A stretch of 46,222 bases of DNA from Polyangiaceae bacterium (lineage in GTDB: Bacteria; Myxococcota_A; Polyangia; Polyangiales; Polyangiaceae). The stretch lies in NCBI GenBank assembly GCA_025937835.1, contig JAICQO010000049.1, positions 1-46,222 on the forward strand, read 5' to 3'. Shown here piece by piece: positions 37,939 to 46,026 of this stretch. The first letter of the stretch is position 1, and each line of letters starts with the position of its first letter. Both the position numbers and the translations under genes were made by a program. The notes beneath the pieces are model-generated. The model was not told where the DNA came from. It made no database searches and worked only from the letters and a program-made list of their open reading frames with translations.

Positions 37939-38602
37939 TCGAGAATTCCCGGGTTCGATCCCCACTACGCACGTGCGAGACGTCCACGGGGTACCCATAG
38001 ATTCGCCGTTCCCCTTCATGTCTCGGAGTGAGCCCCTGTGCTTCGACGAAGACACGCAGCTGCGCCACGCAGGCCTCGCACAGCTCCAGCAGATCGAACG
38101 AGCGCGGGGAGTCGTCCGGAAACAGCACGTGCGCGCGAGCAGGCTTCCCGAGTGCCGCGAAGAACGGCTCCGTCGTAGTCAGGAATTCTTGCGGCGACAT
38201 CTCCACGGCGCCCTTCCTCTCGCGTTTTTCAGCGATTGCGTTCACCTCCTCTCGAGTGAGCGGTCTCGACGCAAACTTGCGCCCATTGACCCAAAGCCGA
38301 AGGTGCTTGGACGTGTTGACGATGTCGCGGCAAGCCCGCAGCTCCGGTGAGTCATAGAGCAACTTCACGGGGGCCTTGAACGCTTCGTCCGTCTTCGAAA
38401 TCCAGTCGTACATTGCGTCGCAGCATCCGAAGAGCGCGAGCGCGTGATCGCTCAGGTTCCACGCCGCCGTGATGTCGAAGTGCTCGTCGTGGAGGGGGAC
38501 GCCGCGGAGCGCACGCACCCTCTCGAGCCATCTGAGCGTTCGGCCCCAGAGCTCGAGTGTCGGTCGGTCACTGTAGGAGCCCGAGAACATGTCGGCGATC
38601 AT
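37457..38602 (-). CDS. Unknown protein, 3' end probably lost at an insertion scar
   Basis: The frame runs 381 residues, but only about 1-210 (38602 down to about 37973) look like protein; the rest is antisense to the ImmA-IrrE gene and of random Arg/Ser/Pro composition. The first part is helical, with WGRTLRWLERVRALRG, DHALALFGCCDAMYDWI, SPELRACRDIVNTSKHLRLW and DLLELCEACVAQLRVFVEAQG; I recognise no family. The break coincides with the T-arm-like scar at 37939-37972, so the original C-terminus was probably removed by an integration event, leaving a chimeric reading frame. It lies 39 bases downstream of the next minus-strand gene, so the two probably share a message. Confidence 0.5.
   Translation of the reverse strand: MIADMFSGSYSDRPTLELWGRTLRWLERVRALRGVPLHDEHFDITAAWNLSDHALALFGCCDAMYDWISKTDEAFKAPVKLLYDSPELRACRDIVNTSKHLRLWVNGRKFASRPLTREEVNAIAEKRERKGAVEMSPQEFLTTTEPFFAALGKPARAHVLFPDDSPRSFDLLELCEACVAQLRVFVEAQGLTPRHEGERRIYGYPVDVSHVRSGDRTREFSTTRRASSAQRPTKQPFLDEAALIRVRRQKSQPPWRACSTATQGSQRYPSLGGPGPSRPVGSKFRATQVPRAPALRVRAVANRDRPCACTPPDRASRAATEAHTRVVRSPTDSLPIAASARRVQSSRAFATSGTRAGNRLLEEAVLPRIDPLASLFLGRLW
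37939..37972 (+). other. Second tRNA T-arm-like scar
   Basis: Directly after the ImmA-IrrE stop: GGGTTCGATCCCC followed by ACTACGCAC, resembling a tRNA 3' end, with only the inner three pairs of the T stem intact. The minus-strand protein loses its natural sequence exactly here and continues as SGDRTREFS, the sort of peptide produced by reading antisense through a tRNA. Confidence 0.4.
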
Positions 38603-38641
38603 ACCCCAGGCGCGCCGACCATGGGATCGATGCGCTTGGGG

Positions 38642-39325
38642 CTACCGGATGAACTTGACGAGCGCTTCCCCGAACGATTCCAGCGCAATAACCGAAATCT
38701 CTTCGCCGTCGCTGGCGCGCCACGCTTCTCCAGAGCGGAGCACGGGCGTATTGCGAAACCTATCTCGCATGTCGATGACCGCTGCGCGCAGAGCAGCCAC
38801 TTCCTCGGGCGGGACTTGGAGGAGCGACTTCGAGGACTTCCTCACTGTGAAGAGCGAGCGCTCGCCGATCCCCAATTGGGAGTGCTCGCCGAGCAATGTG
38901 AGAAGCCGGATGGCCACATCGCTCAGGTTACGCACCTGGTTGAACCAAAATTCGCGGATCGCTTGGTCACCAAGTCGGGGGTCCAACTGTCGAGCAGCCG
39001 CGTTGACGAGAGCGTTCGTCTTGGATTCGCTACGCGCCTCCGCCTGCGCCTTTGCTACTTCACGAGCGAGGGCGACAGCGTGCGTGGCTCGCAGTTCGTC
39101 CAGCTTCATGCCTTGCCCAGCCAACTCTTTCGCTAGCTCTTCAACGCGAGCCTGCAACCGTAACATCGTCTCGAAGATGTCGGACCTGACCGCTTCGTGG
39201 AGCCGCTCGTCGGCGTTGGGTGGGAGGAACACGGAAACGAGCTCGACAGCAAGCCCTAGGATCGGTATCTGCGCTGCGCCGATGCGTGCGAGCTTCCCTG
39301 CCTTGTCGCCGAACTCATCCGTCAC
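38642..39325 (-). CDS. Unknown helical protein with membrane-active N-terminus and coiled coil
   Basis: 227 residues. Residues about 15-36 (IGAAQIPILGLAVELVSVFL) form a hydrophobic segment long enough to enter a membrane. A charged coiled coil follows (about 52-105, LQARVEELAKELAGQGMKL through VAKAQAEARSE). Then QAIREFWFNQVRNLSDVAIR and LLTLLGEHSQLG resemble, loosely, the helical core of DUF4393-type proteins. The C-terminus has EEVAALRAAVIDMRDRFRNT. No enzyme motif. Codon use and GC look lower than in the flanking chromosome. Co-directional with the genes on both sides. A membrane effector in a defence-like module is possible but only inferred. Confidence 0.65.
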   Translation of the reverse strand: MTDEFGDKAGKLARIGAAQIPILGLAVELVSVFLPPNADERLHEAVRSDIFETMLRLQARVEELAKELAGQGMKLDELRATHAVALAREVAKAQAEARSESKTNALVNAAARQLDPRLGDQAIREFWFNQVRNLSDVAIRLLTLLGEHSQLGIGERSLFTVRKSSKSLLQVPPEEVAALRAAVIDMRDRFRNTPVLRSGEAWRASDGEEISVIALESFGEALVKFIR

Positions 39326-39484
39326 AACGACAAACCTTATCAGCGACTCCTGAGTAGGGCCACCAGGCGGCGTACTGCAACAACTTGACCACGAACAGAA
39401 CGCGCGTCGGCGCGCAGAAAAGTCGACATCTGGCGGCGGATCGCGCCCGCAAGGGAAGCGAGATCGGAACCGCCGACGTCTGCT

Positions 39485-39796
39485 TTAAAGGTTCGGCGCC
39501 ATTGCGTCTGTCTCGAACGGCATTGCGAGCTCGGTCAATCGCTTCTTCAGTTCTTCCCACGCCGACGTCGAGATCGGACCTACAAAGAAGCTGGCCACAC
39601 GCAACGTCACTTCACGTCCGCGACGAGCTTCTCTGAGCCGCAGGGATTCCTCTCCCGTCGAGGAGGCCGCATCAGGACCGCCCACGCTCAAATCGGCACC
39701 GTCCCACCTTCCGAGCCTTCCGCGAGGGACCCCCGCTGCTTCCAACGCTTGCTTGACCGCCTGCTCGTCCGCACCCTCGACCTTCCAGTTCGACAT
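39485..39796 (-). CDS. Small hypothetical protein
   Basis: 103 residues starting MSNWKVEGADEQAVKQALEA. A two-helix start is followed by a beta-like stretch (REVTLRVASFFVGP) and a terminal helix (SAWEELKKRLTELAMPFE). No signal peptide, membrane segment or recognised motif. No clear ribosome site precedes the ATG. It lies in the minus-strand run of the element, between the helical protein and the frameshifted small gene. Confidence 0.5.
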   Translation of the reverse strand: MSNWKVEGADEQAVKQALEAAGVPRGRLGRWDGADLSVGGPDAASSTGEESLRLREARRGREVTLRVASFFVGPISTSAWEELKKRLTELAMPFETDAMAPNL

Positions 39797-39930
39797 GCCG
39801 AAGTCCGACAGCTGCGGCTTGCAGAAAGTTCCAACGAAGCAGGCGGGGGCGAACGCCTGCGGTGACAGATCCAGCGAAGCTCAGGCCTTGAAGAGGCGCA
39901 GCCAAGTCCGCGACGGCACGCCGTCCCCAG

Positions 39931-40102
39931 CTATAGGAGCGCGCGGAACTTCTTCGGCAGATCCTCAGCGAGCTCACCCATGTACTGCCTCGCGCGCTCC
40001 TGCTGTTCCTCGTCCATCGTAGGCAGCGCTTCCGCCAGCTGCGCGTAGGCGTTCGCGATCGCGGCCCCAGTATTCCCTCAGCTGTTCGTCGGTGGTCGTC
40101 AT
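39931..40102 (-). pseudogene. Frameshifted small gene
   Basis: From ATG at 40102 the frame reads MTTTDEQLREYWG, then good coding character jumps to another frame: AAIANAYAQLAEALPTMDEE followed by QQERARQYMGELAEDLPKKF and RALL, ending at TAG 39931-39933. The span of 172 bases is one more than a multiple of three, so a single-base change restores one ~57-residue helical protein. No family recognised. It supports decay of the element. Confidence 0.5.
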
Positions 40103-40326
40103 GGGCGTTTGAAAGCGCTCCGGGCCGCACGGTGCCGTCAATGAGTATTCTTTCACCCGGGGCGGGGGTGACGGGCATGCTCGCGCTGGCAGTCGCTCTG
40201 GCGACGGTGGTGCCCGGGGTTCGGTCGCTTGGGCACGCCCTCGTGACGGTCCAATCCGTTGAGCCGTTCAGGATTCCGGCCGGGCCTTGACGGCCTTGGG
40301 CGATGGCGTTGCGGTACGATGTCAGG

Positions 40327-40896
40327 ATGAGTACCTCGGTCGTGGGTCGCGCCCTCGAATGGCTCGGCGGCTCCTGGCTCGTGTGGTTGGCGATGGTGTC
40401 GTGCTCGGCGGGGGCGTCGCCTGGAGCAGCTCGCGACGAGCCTCCCGAGGCCGAGACCGGCGGAACGCTCGCGGCGACCGGCGGGGCCGTCACGGAGATC
40501 ATTGGCGGGCGCCCGGCGGTGGGCGGCGTGACCTCAAGCCCGGGAACGGGCAGTCGCTCGGCGCCGGCCGCGACGGGCGGAGGGAGCTACGTTCCGCCGG
40601 CCATGGCTCAGCCGATGCCGGGCGCGGACTACGACGCCTTCGAGGTGGCGTGCGACATCAAACAGGAGATCGGGTCGGCCCTAACGTACTACTACGCGGT
40701 GCACGACATGCCCGGCGCAACGCTGCAGCAGCGAGCGCGGGTGATTGCGTTCGTGACCAGCGGCGGCACGGAGACCATCGCGGGCCGGCAATTCCAGGGA
40801 GCCGTCTCGCCCGTCTACCTTGTGGAGGGAGGCGTGGCCGTGAATTGCTCTGTGGATGCTCAAGCTCGCGCCACGTTCCTGGTGTCGAAGCCGTAG
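40327..40896 (+). CDS. Lipoprotein of unknown function inside the element
   Basis: 189 residues from ATG 40327; an in-frame ATG at 40303 would add eight residues and cannot be excluded. The signal peptide ends LAMVSCSAG (lipobox). A Gly/Thr/Ala-rich linker follows (about 35-95), then a ~90-residue domain with YDAFEVACDIKQEIGSALTY, TLQQRARVIAFVTSGG and a terminal strand ATFLVSKP. Style and linker match chromosomal lipoproteins of the window, so it may have been captured locally. The gene ends 47 bases before the recombinase fragment. Confidence 0.65.
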   Translation: MSTSVVGRALEWLGGSWLVWLAMVSCSAGASPGAARDEPPEAETGGTLAATGGAVTEIIGGRPAVGGVTSSPGTGSRSAPAATGGGSYVPPAMAQPMPGADYDAFEVACDIKQEIGSALTYYYAVHDMPGATLQQRARVIAFVTSGGTETIAGRQFQGAVSPVYLVEGGVAVNCSVDAQARATFLVSKP

Positions 40897-40942
40897 CAAA
40901 CACCCACTACGATCGAGGGCAGCGGATTGGGGCGCTCTCACT

Positions 40943-41606
<664 letters not shown>

Positions 41607-41808
41607 GTGAGCGGCGGGCGGTACATAGCACAAGGGTCCGTCCGCTCCACAAGAGAAAAGGCGCGCGAGGGACAGAAGAACGACGATTGGGGTCGCGGGC
41701 CTGGAAAGGGCCGAAAATTGGGTAGAATGGTCGATCGTCCGGCCAAGTCGCGGGCAGGCTGAGGGTGGGCTAAGCTCAGCTGGACGCGGGCTGTACGGGG
41801 TGCGGTAA

Positions 41809-43287
41809 ATGTCTGAAGACGGCGTAGCACGGCGAAGCGTTGGGACTTTGGCGGGTGCGCTCGGGGCGCTTCGGCTCGCGCTGCTGGCGAGCTTCGGGGT
41901 CGCGCTGGCGCCTGGGTGTGGAGGGCAGACCGAGCCTGACGGGCAGACCGAGCCTGACGGGCAGACCGAGCCCAAGGCTCCGGTCGTGGCTCCGTGTAGC
42001 GATTCCAGGGACGTGGGGGGCGGGCTCGAGCGGTGCGCGGAAGGGTGGCTGCATCGGACGGCGGCTGTCACCTGTGAGTCGACGGTGCCGCGTCCTGATG
42101 TGTGGCCGAAGCTGGGGGCTCGGGATCATTGCGATGAGGACGCTGATTGCGCGCGCCTGGCGTACGGGCACTGCAGCCCGTGGACGGACGGCTTGCCACC
42201 CAGCGAGAACTTGACCTGCCTGGCGGGGTGCGTGAGCGACGCGGATTGCGGAGCGGGAAAGATTTGCATGTGCGGATCGCCGGTCGGAACGTGCGTCGAG
42301 GCGACGTGTACGACCGACGCAGATTGCGACGGCGGGTTGTGCGCGGCTGCGACGACGTCGGGCGGCTGCCAGCGCGACGGAACCCGCTTCGACTGTCAGA
42401 GCCCGAACGACGCGTGCATGACGTCGAAAGACTGTCCCTCGGGGCAGAGATACTGCGAGATCGTTGGCGGAGCGAGGAGCTGCGGCAGTGGATGGTTTTG
42501 CGGGCGGCCGTTCCTGGTTGGCGGTGCGCCAAGGCTAGCCGAGGTCCAGCCGGCAACGCGTGGAGATTGGTCGGCTGCGCTGACTCCTGACTTTTCTACC
42601 CTCGACGACGGGCAACGTCTCGAGCTCGCGGAGCACTGGAGCCGGGTGGCGCTGATGGAGCATGCGTCGATCGCGGCGTTTGCTCGCTTCGTGCTCGAGC
42701 TGTTGTCGATGGGCGCTCCCGCAGAGCTCGTTCGCGAGGCGCAGCGCGCGATGCGGGACGAGCTCGAGCACGCCGAGCTGTGCTTCGGGCTCGCGAGCGC
42801 TTACGCGGGCATGCCGATCGGCCCCGGCCGGCTCGCGGTCGATGGCGCGCTCACGGGGCGAAGCCGCCGCGAGCTGGTAGTGACCGCTTACCGCGAGGCT
42901 TGTCTCGGAGAGACGCAGGCGACCGCCGAAGCGCGGGCGGCACTGTTGCGAACCGAGGATCCAGCCGTGCGTCGCGTGCTCGCGCGGATCGCGGAGGATG
43001 AGGCCCGCCACGCCGCGCTCGGCTTCCGCTTCCTGCGCTTTGCGCTCGAGAGCGCGGGGGAGAGCGAGAAGCGCGCGCTGCTGGCCGAGCTTCGGGCTGA
43101 GCTCGGCGCTTCCTTCGTGCGGGCGGCGAAAGGCGAGGTTGCTGCCCCAGCGCTCGCGGCTCACGGACTGCTTTCGGAGAGTGAACGGACCGAGGCTCGC
43201 CGCGCGGCGCTCTCGGAGGTGGTGGTTCCGTGCTCCCGAGCGCTGTTCGGGGCCGCGGAGCTTGCCGTTCCGGCGCTCCGCGTCTAA
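41809..43287 (+). CDS. Lipoprotein with Cys-rich modules fused to a ferritin-like di-iron domain
   Basis: 492 residues. Signal peptide ending LAPGC (Cys37), then a GQTEPD hexad repeat, a Cys-rich region to about 235 (CVSDADCGAGKICMCG, CTTDADCDGGLC, DCPSGQRYCEIVGG), then a four-helix domain. Helix residues E284 (MEHASIAAFARF), E318/H321 (DELEHAEL), E368 (LGETQATAEA) and E398/H401 (EDEARHAALGF) give the E...ExxH...E...ExxH set of ferritin-like di-iron proteins. The fusion predicts an outer-membrane-anchored metal or oxidase domain on a disulfide-rich stalk. Whether it stores iron or oxidises a substrate is unknown. It lies between two tRNA genes. Confidence 0.82.
   Translation: MSEDGVARRSVGTLAGALGALRLALLASFGVALAPGCGGQTEPDGQTEPDGQTEPKAPVVAPCSDSRDVGGGLERCAEGWLHRTAAVTCESTVPRPDVWPKLGARDHCDEDADCARLAYGHCSPWTDGLPPSENLTCLAGCVSDADCGAGKICMCGSPVGTCVEATCTTDADCDGGLCAAATTSGGCQRDGTRFDCQSPNDACMTSKDCPSGQRYCEIVGGARSCGSGWFCGRPFLVGGAPRLAEVQPATRGDWSAALTPDFSTLDDGQRLELAEHWSRVALMEHASIAAFARFVLELLSMGAPAELVREAQRAMRDELEHAELCFGLASAYAGMPIGPGRLAVDGALTGRSRRELVVTAYREACLGETQATAEARAALLRTEDPAVRRVLARIAEDEARHAALGFRFLRFALESAGESEKRALLAELRAELGASFVRAAKGEVAAPALAAHGLLSESERTEARRAALSEVVVPCSRALFGAAELAVPALRV
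41923..41973 (+). repeat. 18-bp tandem repeat, 2.8 copies, in the ferritin-like lipoprotein gene
   Basis: Copies at 41923-41940, 41941-41958 and a partial at 41959-41973, each encoding GQTEPD, just after the lipobox. The first two copies are identical, a possible length-variable stalk. Confidence 0.85.
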
Positions 43288-43301
43288 GAAGCGCGTGCCC
43301 C

Positions 43302-43373
43302 GGGCGGGTAGCTCAGCGGTAGAGCGCTGGTTTTACACACCGGATGTCGCAGGTTCAAACCCTGTCCCGCCCA
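43302..43373 (+). tRNA. tRNA-Val (TAC)
   Basis: 72 bases, CCA not encoded. Acceptor GGGCGGG pairs with CCCGCCC, discriminator A. D stem GCTC/GAGC; anticodon stem CTGGT/ACCGG with loop TTTACAC (anticodon TAC); T arm GCAGG TTCAAAC CCTGT. Starts 15 bases after the ferritin-like lipoprotein stop. Confidence 0.95.
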
Positions 43374-43433
43374 CGAAACGCGAGTGCATGAGACGAGAAG
43401 GGTCGGTGTGCGCCGGCCCTCGTCTCGACCCAA

Positions 43434-43501
43434 CCAATCTACTAACGGGTCGAGGTCGCCGCGCGGCGCCGTCGAGCGCGGGCGGCGAGGAGCAGCGCGA
43501 G
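43434..43501. repeat. 68-bp direct repeat, copy 1
   Basis: Matches 44666-44733 at 66 of 68 positions. It covers the last ~20 codons of each MYXO-CTERM gene plus eight bases beyond the stop. Confidence 0.85.
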
Positions 43502-44653
43502 CGACCAGAGCGCGGCGATGTTGCTGGCGCGGGGCTTCGGTGCGCTCGTCAGCGCGCAGGCTTGCGAGGTGCGGTGTGGGTGGTCCGCGTCCGCGTCCGG
43601 AGTTGGAGCCGGAGTTGGCGCTGGAGTTGGAGTTGGAGCCGCGGAGGGAGGCGGATCTGCGGTAGGAACCGGATCCGTGGGCGCAGGCGCGGGGGGACAT
43701 GCGGATTCGGGATGGGTGCGACACCACCGCTCTCGATAGGCGTCGTCGGGTGGCAGGTCTTCGAGGCGACACTCTCCGATGCGGTCGGCATTTTGCGGAG
43801 GCCCCTCGGGTGCGCCGCAGGCCACTTCGGAATATTCGAGGTTCGTGCGCAGATCTCGGGCGATGACTCGAATGCAGTATTCCCTCGCTTCGTTCGTGAA
43901 GGAGACCTGCGCCGCTTCTTGCGGCGCGTACGGTGGACCCTGTACGAGGAAGCGTTCGGGTATCGCAGTGACGTGTCCTGCCAGAGCCGTCGCCTCGAGC
44001 GTGTACTTCCAGGCCACGGCGATCGGCAGCGGGGGCGCGGGCAGAGCGAGCGTGGCGTCGATGAATTCGCTGAGCTCCGCGCCGAACGTGCGAGGGGCCG
44101 AGGTCCCGCAGGTCAGCGATTGACCGTGATCGCGGAGCTCGCGGACCCAGTCCTGCAACTCGGGAGCGGGCAGGGCGAGCGAGGGGCTTGCATCGGTCAC
44201 GCTCAGCACTCGCGAAAGGACGGTGTCACCTGCGGCGCTCTTCAGCAGGATGCTGGCGCTCAGTTTATCCCCGGGAGATCGCTGCTCGTGGGCCGCCCAA
44301 CCGATCAACAGCTCGCGGTACTGAAAGGTTGCGTCCTGTTCATCGAGGATCTGGGTGGTGCCTTCGACCAAGTCGAGCCCTGCCCTCACTTCGATGAACA
44401 CACTGTCGAGCGGCGCCTCGGACGCTGCGCCCGCGGCGACCACGAGGAGGGAAAAGAAGGCGTCGAGGCCGACCGGCACGACCGCGTCCTCGTCCTGCGC
44501 CGTATGCACGCCGCTGACGCGTGCGGACAGTCCGCCGGACGAGCCGTAGGCGTCCGAGCTCTCGAACACGGCGAAGGAGACGAGGTACATCAGCGGGACC
44601 AGGGCCACCGCGCCGATCGCGAACAACCGATCTCTTCGAGACGTCCAAAGCAT
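43442..44653 (-). CDS. MYXO-CTERM surface protein, paralogue 1
   Basis: 403 residues. A membrane helix at the N-terminus (LFAIGAVALVPLMYLVSFAVFE) acts as signal anchor. The ectodomain contains GLDAFFSLLVVAAGAASEAP, LDSVFIEVR, AVAWKYTLEATA and a Cys-containing tail region (CRLEDLPPDDAYRERWCRTH). A Pro/Thr/Ala repeat stalk (PTPTPAPTPAPTPD) follows, then the sorting tail SQACALTSAP, hydrophobic helix and ARARRRRAATSTR. GGAG lies before the ATG at 44653; the longer frame upstream is read through the paralogue's 3' end. Function unknown. It is 20 bases downstream of the paralogous gene. Confidence 0.8.
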   Translation of the reverse strand: MLWTSRRDRLFAIGAVALVPLMYLVSFAVFESSDAYGSSGGLSARVSGVHTAQDEDAVVPVGLDAFFSLLVVAAGAASEAPLDSVFIEVRAGLDLVEGTTQILDEQDATFQYRELLIGWAAHEQRSPGDKLSASILLKSAAGDTVLSRVLSVTDASPSLALPAPELQDWVRELRDHGQSLTCGTSAPRTFGAELSEFIDATLALPAPPLPIAVAWKYTLEATALAGHVTAIPERFLVQGPPYAPQEAAQVSFTNEAREYCIRVIARDLRTNLEYSEVACGAPEGPPQNADRIGECRLEDLPPDDAYRERWCRTHPESACPPAPAPTDPVPTADPPPSAAPTPTPAPTPAPTPDADADHPHRTSQACALTSAPKPRASNIAALWSLALLLAARARRRRAATSTR

Positions 44654-44665
44654 CGGGCAACTCCG

Positions 44666-44733
44666 CCAATCTACTAATGGGTCGAGGTCGCGGCGCGGCG
44701 CCGTCGAGCGCGGGCGGCGAGGAGCAGCGCGAG
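44666..44733. repeat. 68-bp direct repeat, copy 2
   Basis: Second copy of the block at 43434-43501, two mismatches, at the 3' end of the upstream paralogue. Confidence 0.85.
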
Positions 44734-45939
44734 TGCCCAGGCCGCAGAGGTTGCACGTGTGCCGGGCGCGGGTGCGCCAGTGAGCGCGCAGGCTTGCGAG
44801 GTGCGGCTCTCCGATGCGGGCTCCGCGGGCGTGTTGCCGTTGCCGCCTGGGCTGCTTGCTGCGGGGTTGCTTGCGGAGCCGGCGGTGCTGACACGGCCGG
44901 CTGCTCCGGACGTCGGAAGGCCCGTACCGGGTCCGAGGATGGATTGGCATTCGGCCTGGGTGGTGTCGGGATGCGCGCGGCACCAGCGCTCCTGATACTC
45001 AGCGCCGGGTGGCAGATCCACGAAATGGCAGTTGCTGATTCCGTCGTCGAGCACGGGTGGGTCCGTGGGCGCTCCGCAGAGCTTGGTGGAGTACTCGAGA
45101 TCGGTGCGCAGGTCTCGCGCCTGGATTTGCAGGCAAGTCTCATCCTGCAGTTGGGTGGACGAGGACAAGAGCTTTTCGAGCGGCTCGGACGACGGGCCCT
45201 GGACGAAGAAGCGCTCAGGTCGCCAGTCTGCTGCGGCCCCTGCGGTGGGCTCGAGCGTGTACTTCCAGGCTACTGCGACGGACGGTGCGGGCGTGAGGGA
45301 GGCGAGCGTCACCTGAGCAAAGTCGCTGAGCTGGCTGCCGAAGGTGTAGGCGGTTCCGCAGGGGTTCGGTATCCCGCACGAGAGCTGCTCTCCTGCGTCA
45401 CGGCGCCCGTACGTCCAGTCCCGGAGCTCGAAGGCGGGCTCGGGCAACACGGCGTCTTCGTCGGTCACGAGCAGGGTTCCCGTCCAGGTTTGGCTGCTGA
45501 AAGAGGTCTTGAGGACGACCTTCGCGGTAAGTTCACCGGAAGCTTGTGGCTCAAAGGCTTCCCAGCCGAGCAATAGGTCGGCCAATTGTAGCTGGTCGTA
45601 TCGCTGGTCGTCGAGGACACGCAGCGTACCCGGCACGAGCTCGCCCGCCTGGTTCGTGACTTGAATCGACACGCTGTCGAGCGGTGATTCGACCGCGGAG
45701 CTTCGAGCCCGAGCGCGAAATGAAAAGAACGCGTCGGGGCCGACGCTGACGCGGTCCCCCATATACTCGACGAGGGTGACTCCGTCGGTGGGGACGTGTC
45801 CGCCCGTCCCGCTGAGCCCTCCGGTGCAGCTTTGAGCGTCCGAGGTCTCGAACACGAGCAACGAACCGCCGTAGCTCAGCGGAACGAGCACCGCCAAGCA
45901 CACCGGTAGCAGCCCGCCTCTGCGATACAACCAACGCAT
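44674..45939 (-). CDS. MYXO-CTERM surface protein, paralogue 2
   Basis: 421 residues with the same plan as the gene downstream: N-terminal hydrophobic segment (GGLLPVCLAVLVPLSYGGSL), shared blocks VGPDAFFSF, ESPLDSVSIQV, VAVAWKYTLEPTAG, RDLRTDLEYSTKLCGAP and DLPPGAEYQERWCRAHP, a Ser/Gly/Asn/Pro stalk, and the tail SQACALTGAPAP, helix, ARARRRRAATSTH. The MYXO-CTERM tail implies processing and surface anchoring. The tandem copies have diverged in the ectodomain but not in the tail, suggesting recombination at the 3' ends. Start ATG at 45939. Confidence 0.82.
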   Translation of the reverse strand: MRWLYRRGGLLPVCLAVLVPLSYGGSLLVFETSDAQSCTGGLSGTGGHVPTDGVTLVEYMGDRVSVGPDAFFSFRARARSSAVESPLDSVSIQVTNQAGELVPGTLRVLDDQRYDQLQLADLLLGWEAFEPQASGELTAKVVLKTSFSSQTWTGTLLVTDEDAVLPEPAFELRDWTYGRRDAGEQLSCGIPNPCGTAYTFGSQLSDFAQVTLASLTPAPSVAVAWKYTLEPTAGAAADWRPERFFVQGPSSEPLEKLLSSSTQLQDETCLQIQARDLRTDLEYSTKLCGAPTDPPVLDDGISNCHFVDLPPGAEYQERWCRAHPDTTQAECQSILGPGTGLPTSGAAGRVSTAGSASNPAASSPGGNGNTPAEPASESRTSQACALTGAPAPGTRATSAAWALALLLAARARRRRAATSTH

Positions 45940-46026
45940 GCGCCGGCATCAGCAAGCAGCGTGCCGCGCTGATGATTCTCGATTTTCAGGGATTTTTGCT
46001 GCGTTGACGCAGGGGATGGCACAACT

